Shown here: in pieces, positions 58,090-64,000 of the stretch
How the letters are laid out: the number at the start of each line of letters is the position of its first letter
Position numbering within the stretch: the first letter of the stretch is position 1
Assembly: GCA_000378025.1 (NCBI GenBank)
Contig: KB899087.1
Coordinates: 2,542,001-2,606,000 of the forward strand
DNA length: 64,000 nucleotides
Direction: 5' to 3'
Origin: Xanthobacteraceae bacterium 501b
Lineage (GTDB): Bacteria > Pseudomonadota > Alphaproteobacteria > Rhizobiales > Xanthobacteraceae
Made by a program: the position numbers and the translations under genes
Notes under the pieces: model-generated
Seen by the model: the letters and a program-made list of their open reading frames with translations, nothing else
The model's database searches: none
Told to the model about the DNA's origin: nothing

Positions 58090-59119
58090 CTGCCACCGTT
58101 GGCTCGCCGATATCGCCGACCCGTAGCCGCTCACGACCGTCGTTGCATAAGTGTCACAGAGACACCTCGCGACTCAAATGACCGGACGGAAACAGGCGAT
58201 GCTCCTTGACTCTGCCGGCGCCCCCAAGCAGGAGGAAATTCGCGAATTTGCCCCCGGAACGCGCGGCCACCGCGCAGATTTTTCCCTTTAGTACTATGAA
58301 CTTACGACCCACGCACGACAACACTCCTCGAATCACCCTCTCCCAGCCCCACCCTCCCCTCCACGGTGCAAAATTAGCTGCGGAAAGACCCGCCAATTCG
58401 CCCCGATGAATCTTGCAAGTGACTCAGAGATTTGCCGACTGATGGCTCTTTTTTGTGCGACCGAATCAGCGACCTGCGGCACCGGGATGCCACAGCTGCG
58501 ACGCCTATGACGTTGCACCGCAGGGGGGGGCTGTGTATGTTGTCTTCATCCGGTCCGGCCGGACACCTCAGCGAAAAGTTGAGTTTGGAACGGCTCATTG
58601 CAATGTGAGGAGGGTGGCGTGTGCTGTATTCATGACCCTACCCCCACAAGATTTGCTGTCGCCTGGCGTCAAACGACATCTCTTCTCCCAGAGAAGACCT
58701 TGTCAGCGTAGTGCGTAGTGTTGCCAATTTTAAGTTGAATCATAACAATCTAAACTTTTGAGGGCGGCAATGACCTTGCCGTGAAGGGGCTTCCATGACC
58801 ACGCGAATGAGCGCACGTGAGGGTGCGTGCCCAGGGTGCCACACCGTTCCGACGGTGGATGGCGTCTGCGACGAAGAGATACGAAACCCTCAATTGGTCT
58901 GCGTTTCGCGTGGGGCTCATATGTTGGCGCATTCACCTATTGAGGCGCTGATGCGGGTCGTCTAATGACATCCCCCGCCGATTGACTGACGGCCGCGAGG
59001 CGCCGTCGTCCACTTCATTCACACTGATGAGCCTGCCGCCCGCTCGGTCGCCCCCGCGATCCGGCGTGGAGGCATGGCTCTCGTGTGTCCCAACAACCGC
59101 AAAAAAGCGCGGAGCCGAT
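58090..59119. other. Noncoding region before dnaA with clustered GANTC sites
   Basis: About 1.03 kb with no convincing gene; short frames here lack ribosome sites and known motifs. It is less GC-rich than its surroundings, with AT stretches such as CCAATTTTAAGTTGAATCAT near 58725. GANTC, the target of the CcrM methylase, occurs seven times between 58171 and 58741 (at 58171, 58208, 58330, 58408, 58421, 58463 and 58737), more than expected for such GC-rich DNA. No perfect DnaA box TTATNCACA was found; CTGTGTATGTT near 58531 is a 7-of-9 match. It may hold the dnaA promoter, and an origin is possible but not shown. Confidence 0.6.
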
Positions 59120-60616
59120 ATGTTCAAAGATGGCATCGAACCCTCTGGCAAAGCCCAGTTTCCCGGCGTGGCGGCACGCGCTGGTGCGCGGGCAGGGCTA
59201 GACACGGACGCACGAGAAGCGTGGGATCGCGTGCGCCGTCGTCTGCGCGCCGAGGTCGGGGAAGAGGTGTATTCGAGCTGGTTCCCGCGCATCGAACTGG
59301 ACGGAATCCATGACGGATTCGTGCGACTGTCGGTCCCCACCCGCTTCCTCAAGACATGGATTCAGCAGCACTATATAGAGCGACTGGTGGCACTCTGGCA
59401 GGAAGAGGGTTCCGCCGACCGTGTCGAACTGATCGTCCGCACGGCTGTGATGCGGGCGCCGGGCGCCGCGCCGATGCCGGTCCGCGCCGTGGTGACGCGA
59501 GCGCCTGCCCCTGTTGAGGCCGACGCCGCGACGCCAGTCTCGATCGCAATGGCAAACCCGGCGGAAGTGGCCAATGGGTCGCCGCTGGACGCCCGCCTCA
59601 ATTTCTCGACCTATCGCCTGGGCGATTCCAACCGCCTCGCCCACGCGGCGGCGCTGAAGGTCGCTCACGCACCTTCCGGCAGCGGTCCGGTCTTCAACCC
59701 TCTCTATCTCCACGCGGCCGTCGGCCTCGGCAAGACGCACCTGCTCCAGGCCATCGCCGCCGATGGCGCCGATCATGGCCGCCGCGTCGTCTATCTCACC
59801 GCTGAGCGCTTCATGTATGGCTTCGTCGCCGCGCTGAAGAGCCAGTCGTCGCTGGCGTTCAAGGAACAGCTGCGCGGCATCGACACGCTTGTCATCGACG
59901 ACCTGCAGTTTTTGCAGGGCAAGAGCGTCCAGCAGGAATTCTGCCACACGCTCAATGCCCTGATGGATTCCGGCCGCCAGGTGGTCATCGCCGCCGATCG
60001 TCCGCCGGCCGAACTCGACGCGCTGGAGGAGCGGGTTCGCTCACGGCTCGCCGGCGGGCTCGTGGTCGAAATCGCGCCCCTGGATGACGAATTGAAGCTC
60101 GAAATCCTTGCCGCCCGCATCGCCACATTGTCGCACCAGCACCCCGGCTTCGGCGTACCGCCGGACGTGCTGAACTTCATCGCTCGCAATTGTGGCCAGA
60201 ACGGCCGCGACCTGGATGGCGCGCTGAACCGCCTGCTGGCGCATAACCAACTCACCTCGCGCGCCATCACGCTTGAGATGGCCGAGACGGCCGTGCGCGA
60301 CCTGGTGCGCTCCAGCGAGCCCAAGCGCGTGCGGGTGGATGACATCCTGCGCGTCGTTGCCAAGCACTATAATGTCAGCCGGGCCGACATCCTCTCTCAG
60401 CGCCGCACCGCCAATGTGGTGAAGCCGCGCCAGGTCGCGATGTATCTCGCCAAGATGCTGACCTTGCGTTCACTGCCGGAAATCGGCCGGCGCTTCGGCG
60501 GGCGCGATCATACGACGGTGCTGCACGCCGTGCGCAAGATCGACGGCCTTGTTGGCACGGATCGCGTGCTGGCCGACGAGGTGGAGACGCTGAAGCGGCT
60601 GGTCAACGAAGAATAG
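59120..60616 (+). CDS. dnaA: Chromosomal replication initiator protein DnaA
   Basis: A 498-residue AAA+ protein that binds and opens oriC. Domain I (about 25-110): [27 protein letters not shown]. Domain [25 protein letters not shown] (Walker A), [20 protein letters not shown] (Walker B and sensor), [13 protein letters not shown]. Domain [60 protein letters not shown], the DNA-binding helix-turn-helix with the RDHTTV signature. ATG 59120 (MFKDGIEPS) has GGAG upstream; the frame continues to 58982 but without a ribosome site. Followed by dnaN, recF and gyrB. Confidence 0.97.
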   Translation: MFKDGIEPSGKAQFPGVAARAGARAGLDTDAREAWDRVRRRLRAEVGEEVYSSWFPRIELDGIHDGFVRLSVPTRFLKTWIQQHYIERLVALWQEEGSADRVELIVRTAVMRAPGAAPMPVRAVVTRAPAPVEADAATPVSIAMANPAEVANGSPLDARLNFSTYRLGDSNRLAHAAALKVAHAPSGSGPVFNPLYLHAAVGLGKTHLLQAIAADGADHGRRVVYLTAERFMYGFVAALKSQSSLAFKEQLRGIDTLVIDDLQFLQGKSVQQEFCHTLNALMDSGRQVVIAADRPPAELDALEERVRSRLAGGLVVEIAPLDDELKLEILAARIATLSHQHPGFGVPPDVLNFIARNCGQNGRDLDGALNRLLAHNQLTSRAITLEMAETAVRDLVRSSEPKRVRVDDILRVVAKHYNVSRADILSQRRTANVVKPRQVAMYLAKMLTLRSLPEIGRRFGGRDHTTVLHAVRKIDGLVGTDRVLADEVETLKRLVNEE

Positions 60617-60841
60617 CGGCAAGTGCCGCCTGACGGCGCTCTTCCCGCTATCCCCGCAGATTTCCCCATCATTCATCCCCATCCAAAGGGTACGCCGCTT
60701 GCTTTGATAGGCCAGTGGCGGCAATGTCGTCGCCCCCGGCGGCGCAGCCGCGCCGCTGCCCGGGGCGCGTGGTCGGGTGTCTTCCGGCCGCCCGTGCCTC
60801 GTGCGCCTTCCCTTTTTCGTAAAGCCACGGGTGTCGCGGCC

Positions 60842-61957
60842 ATGAAGGTCACTGTCGAGCGGGCCGAGTTGCTCAAGTCTCTGGCCCACGTTCATCGTGT
60901 CGTCGAGCGGCGCAACACCATTCCGATCCTCGCCAACGTGCTGATGCGAAGCGATCCGCGCGGCCTCGCCTTGCGCGCCACCGATCTCGACATCGAAATC
61001 GTCGAGACGATCGCCGCCGAAGTGCAGCAGGAAGGCGCCACCACGGTGCCCGCTCACACGATCTACGACATTGTGCGCAAGCTGCCCGAGGGCGCACAGG
61101 TACTGATCGAGACATCCGGCGATCGCGGCACGCTCACGGTGCGGGCCGGCCGCTCCCGTTTCGCGCTGCAGACCCTGCCGGAGAACGAATTTCCCGACCT
61201 CGCCGCCGGTGAGATGACGCACAGCTTCACCCTGCCGGCCGGCGAGCTGAAGCGGCTGGTCGACAAGACGCAGTTTGCCATCTCGACCGAAGAGACGCGC
61301 TACTATCTCAATGGCATCTATCTTCATGTCGCCGATGCCGGCGGGCCAGTGCTTCGCGCTGTTGCCACCGACGGCCATCGCCTCGCACAGGCGCAGACCA
61401 CGGCCCCCGCCGGTGCCATTGGCATGCCGGGCGTCATCGTGCCGCGCAAGGCGGTCGCCGAAATCCAGCGCCTGGCCGAGAATGCTGACGCCGAGGTGAC
61501 GGTAGAACTCTCCGCCGCCAAGATCCGCGTGTCACTCGATCGCGTGGTGCTGACCTCCAAGCTGATCGACGGCACCTTCCCCGATTATGGCCGCGTTATC
61601 CCGGTCGGCAATGACAAGACCCTGATTGTAGACAAGGCGGACTTTGCCTCCGCTGTCGATCGCGTCTCCACCGTGGCGAGCGAGCGCGGGCGGGCAGTGA
61701 AGCTCTCTATTGCCGATGGCAAGCTGACCCTCTCCGTCACCAATCCGGATTCGGGCAGCGCTACCGAGGAGATCGAAGTTGAATACGCGGCCGAGCCGAT
61801 CGATATCGGCTTCAACAGCCGCTACCTCCTCGACATCACCTCGCAGATCGAAGGCAGCACCGCCGAGCTGAAGCTCGCCGATCCGGGCTCTCCCACTCTC
61901 GTGCAGGACCCGGAAAAGCGCGGCGCGCTTTATGTGCTGATGCCGATGCGCGTGTGA
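60842..61957 (+). CDS. dnaN: DNA polymerase III beta sliding clamp
   Basis: A 371-residue clamp subunit, three similar domains, which forms a dimeric ring that tethers polymerase to DNA. MKVTVERAELLKSLAHVHRVVERRNTIPILANVLMRSD opens domain 1, GGVLRAVATDGHRLA-type sequence (PVLRAVATDGHRLAQ) lies in domain 2, and the protein ends GSPTLVQDPEKRGALYVLMPMRV, the hydrophobic pocket end. The 225 bases after dnaA probably hold a separate promoter. recF overlaps its stop. Confidence 0.97.
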   Translation: MKVTVERAELLKSLAHVHRVVERRNTIPILANVLMRSDPRGLALRATDLDIEIVETIAAEVQQEGATTVPAHTIYDIVRKLPEGAQVLIETSGDRGTLTVRAGRSRFALQTLPENEFPDLAAGEMTHSFTLPAGELKRLVDKTQFAISTEETRYYLNGIYLHVADAGGPVLRAVATDGHRLAQAQTTAPAGAIGMPGVIVPRKAVAEIQRLAENADAEVTVELSAAKIRVSLDRVVLTSKLIDGTFPDYGRVIPVGNDKTLIVDKADFASAVDRVSTVASERGRAVKLSIADGKLTLSVTNPDSGSATEEIEVEYAAEPIDIGFNSRYLLDITSQIEGSTAELKLADPGSPTLVQDPEKRGALYVLMPMRV

Positions 61958-63132
61958 GCTTGCTCGCGACGGTCACGGTACGCATCGTTCGCCTGCGGCT
62001 GACCGATTTTCGCAGCTACCATCAGGCGGAGATTCGGGCGGGCGAGGGCCCGATCGTACTGCTCGGCCCGAACGGCGCCGGCAAAACCAATCTGCTTGAA
62101 GCGATTTCCCTGCTTGCCCCTGGCCGCGGGCTCAGGCGGGCGAGCCTCGACCAGTTTGCCGCCCGAGACCCGAAGGGCGCGCCGGCAACGGGATGGGCCG
62201 TCGCCGCCTTGGTCGAGGGCGCCTATGGCGACGTCACACTCGGCACGGGGGTTGAGACAGATAGTGAGGCGCGCGCGCGGCGCTGCCGCATTGATGGTGA
62301 GCCGGTAGGCTCGGCGGCAGCCTTCGCCGCGCATGTGCGCGTCGTGTGGTTGACGCCCGACATGGATGGGCTGTTCCTCGGGCCCCCTTCCGAACGCCGG
62401 CGCTTTCTCGATCGGCTGGTATTGGCAGTCGATGCCGAGCACGGGGCACGGGTCAATGCGCTGGAGCGGGCACTGCGGGCGCGCAACCGGCTGCTGGAAG
62501 ACAGTTCCACCGATCCGCGCTATCTCGATGCCGTCGAGCAGGAACTCGCCGCGCTCGCCATAGCCGTTGCCGCCGCGCGGATGGAAACGGTGCGCCGTCT
62601 TGCCGCCGGCATCGTGCAGGGCCGGGACGAGGGCGGTGATGACGCCGCACCGTTTCCCTGGGCGACGGTCGCACTTGAGGGCGAGGTGGAGCGCGCACTG
62701 GCACGTGAGCCAGCCACCCTCGTCGAGGACCAATACCGGCTCGCGCTTCGCACCGCACGCCCGCGCGACCGAGCGGCGGGACGCACGCTTGAGGGACCGC
62801 ATCTGACCGACCTCCTCGTCGGCCATGGCCCGAAGTCGATTCCCGCAGGACAGGGTTCCACCGGTGAGCAGAAGGCGCTGCTGATCGGCCTCGCTCTCGC
62901 CCATGCAAGGCTGGTCACTGAAATGACCGGCATTGCGCCGGTGATGCTGCTCGACGACGTCGTCGCCTATCTCGACCCCGCGCGTCGCATCGCCCTGTTC
63001 GCGGCGCTGGAGGCGCTTGGCGGTCAGGTGTGGATGACGGGCGCGGACCCCTCCGCCTTCGCGGGGCTTCCGGAACGAGCCGCGCGCTTCGCGGTGACAC
63101 CTGGGCATGTTGAGCGCGTTGGCTCAGACTAG
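61954..63132 (+). CDS. recF: DNA replication and repair protein RecF
   Basis: A 392-residue SMC-like ATPase that helps load RecA at gaps. The GTG start at 61954 overlaps the dnaN stop (GTGA), so it is translationally coupled. Walker A: VLLGPNGAGKTNLLEAISLLAPGRGLRRA. Signature: SIPAGQGSTGEQKALLIGLALAHA. Walker B: PVMLLDDVVAYLDPARR. RRRFLDRLVLAVD is another family motif. The initial MSLLATVTVRIVRLRLTDFRSY is slightly long but there is no better start. Confidence 0.96.
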   Translation: MSLLATVTVRIVRLRLTDFRSYHQAEIRAGEGPIVLLGPNGAGKTNLLEAISLLAPGRGLRRASLDQFAARDPKGAPATGWAVAALVEGAYGDVTLGTGVETDSEARARRCRIDGEPVGSAAAFAAHVRVVWLTPDMDGLFLGPPSERRRFLDRLVLAVDAEHGARVNALERALRARNRLLEDSSTDPRYLDAVEQELAALAIAVAAARMETVRRLAAGIVQGRDEGGDDAAPFPWATVALEGEVERALAREPATLVEDQYRLALRTARPRDRAAGRTLEGPHLTDLLVGHGPKSIPAGQGSTGEQKALLIGLALAHARLVTEMTGIAPVMLLDDVVAYLDPARRIALFAALEALGGQVWMTGADPSAFAGLPERAARFAVTPGHVERVGSD

Positions 63133-63334
63133 GCTGAATCCTTGAAAATAAAAGGAAAAACTCCTATATTGCGATCGTCATACGTGCCTGCGCAGGCACG
63201 CGCAAAACGGCGTCTCGCCTTGCGACCACCGCCAGCAGGATGATGGTCTTCACGAGGGCGCCCGCAGCCACGAAATAACCGCGCGATTGCGGTATAAACC
63301 TCCGTCACGTCAAACGAATCGAAGAGCTTCATCC

Positions 63335-64000
63335 ATGTCCGAACCCGACAACGCACCGACCCCCACGCCGAACGGGGATGACTATGGCGCGCAGTCGATC
63401 CAGGTGCTTCGCGGCCTCGATGCCGTGCGCAAGCGCCCGGGCATGTATATCGGCGACACGGATGATGGCTCCGGCCTGCACCACATGGTCTATGAGGTCG
63501 TCGACAACGCCATCGACGAAGCGCTCGCCGGCTATGCCGACGAGGTGACGGTGACGCTCAATGCCGAAGGCTCGGTAACTGTGACCGATAATGGTCGCGG
63601 CATTCCCACCGACATCCACGACGAAGAGGGTGTCTCGGCGGCCGAGGTCATCATGACCCAGTTGCACGCGGGCGGTAAGTTCAACCAGAACTCCTACAAG
63701 GTCTCGGGCGGCCTGCACGGCGTGGGCGTCTCGGTGGTGAACGCGCTGTCGACCACGCTCGACCTGACCATCTGGCGCAACGGGCAGGAGCACCATATGC
63801 GCTTCCGCCATGGCGACGCCGAGGCGCCGTTGGCCGTGAAGGGCCCGGCCCCCGCAGGCAAGCGCGGCACCATGGTCACCTTCGTGCCGAGCCCGAACAC
63901 CTTCACCCATATCGAATTCGACTATGCGACGCTGGAGCACCGTCTGCGCGAACTCGCTTTCCTGAATTCGGGCGTGCGTATCGTGTTGACTGATGCGCGC
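63335..64000 (+). CDS. gyrB: DNA gyrase subunit B, N-terminal part
   Basis: The first 222 codons of gyrB, open to the end of the window. [66 protein letters not shown] is the GHKL ATPase start with the Asn/Glu Mg site. [15 protein letters not shown] and [18 protein letters not shown] are the ATP-lid motifs. Cuts off within the ATPase/transducer domain at LTDAR. A TATAAA-like -10 near 63292 lies 43 bases upstream, so it probably has its own promoter after the 202-base gap from recF. Confidence 0.97.
   Translation, partial: MSEPDNAPTPTPNGDDYGAQSIQVLRGLDAVRKRPGMYIGDTDDGSGLHHMVYEVVDNAIDEALAGYADEVTVTLNAEGSVTVTDNGRGIPTDIHDEEGVSAAEVIMTQLHAGGKFNQNSYKVSGGLHGVGVSVVNALSTTLDLTIWRNGQEHHMRFRHGDAEAPLAVKGPAPAGKRGTMVTFVPSPNTFTHIEFDYATLEHRLRELAFLNSGVRIVLTDAR

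Noticed and set aside
58455..58718. An 87-codon frame in the spacer before dnaA
   Set aside because: No ribosome site, no recognisable motif, and it runs across the GANTC-rich noncoding region.
58090..59119. A definite oriC call
   Set aside because: No perfect DnaA box or box cluster was found, and in many Hyphomicrobiales the origin lies away from dnaA; left as a possibility only.

Overview
The window is GC-rich and looks like the chromosome of an alphaproteobacterium of the order Hyphomicrobiales. The reasons are the cytochrome aa3 cluster order (coxB-coxA-ctaB-coxF-ctaG-coxC-DUF983-SURF1-thrC-M16 peptidase), the rpsT / dnaA-dnaN-recF-gyrB end of the window, a CIRCE-controlled groESL, Irr-type iron boxes, phasins, an IalB protein and a tRNA-His that lacks G-1. 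A free-living Xanthobacteraceae-like organism (Starkeya/Ancylobacter/Xanthobacter type) fits, but the genus is inference. No CRISPR array, rRNA operon, insertion sequence or complete prophage was seen.

Layout. 1-5 kb: the end of a TIGR02186 membrane protein, an AtzG/AtzE-type amidase pair, tRNA-His, a small phage-related protein gene, a choloylglycine-hydrolase-family enzyme and a tandem UspA protein followed by an array of four terminator-like hairpins. 5-10 kb: an ABC permease, a siderophore-interacting flavoprotein, a YcaQ-type DNA glycosylase, then a TPP riboswitch and a ThiY-type binding protein. 10-16.4 kb: a ClC antiporter, an SbmA/YddA-type ABC exporter and a phnCDE transporter behind a possible Pho box. 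16.4-24.7 kb: a DUF6790 membrane protein, a frameshifted bilobal aspartic protease gene, ETF-ubiquinone oxidoreductase, a uracil-DNA glycosylase, cytochrome bd oxidase, RNase HII and MarC. 25-28.4 kb: groESL and two phasin genes. 28.7-39.3 kb: a PAS histidine kinase, a frameshifted MmeI-like restriction-modification gene, AsmA and acetoacetyl-CoA synthetase. 39.6-44 kb: an iron module of an FbpB-like permease, FbpA, bacterioferritin and a Bfd-like ferredoxin with a histidine-rich tail, with Irr-type boxes upstream of the last three. 44-54.3 kb: GNAT, M16 peptidase, thrC and the aa3 oxidase structural and assembly genes, preceded by an FNR/FixK-type box. 54.6-64 kb: ialB, a HAD hydrolase, mutM, enoyl-CoA hydratase, rpsT, about 1 kb of noncoding DNA rich in GANTC sites, then dnaA, dnaN, recF and the start of gyrB.

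How the genes work together. Several modules centre on respiration and storage: the aa3 and bd oxidases, electron entry through ETF-QO, PHB granule proteins, and acetoacetate activation. The iron genes form a compact Irr-type regulon of ferric uptake, storage and release. Nutrient transporters are each tied to a visible regulatory element (TPP riboswitch, Pho box). Most of the window is ordinary chromosomal backbone. The points most worth a second look are the two genes broken by single-base frameshifts, the Bfd/His-rich fusion, tandem terminator arrays, a duplicated groEL tail, a uracil-DNA glycosylase lacking half its Fe-S cysteines, and the GANTC cluster before dnaA. I did not find convincing evidence of a wholly new multi-gene system.
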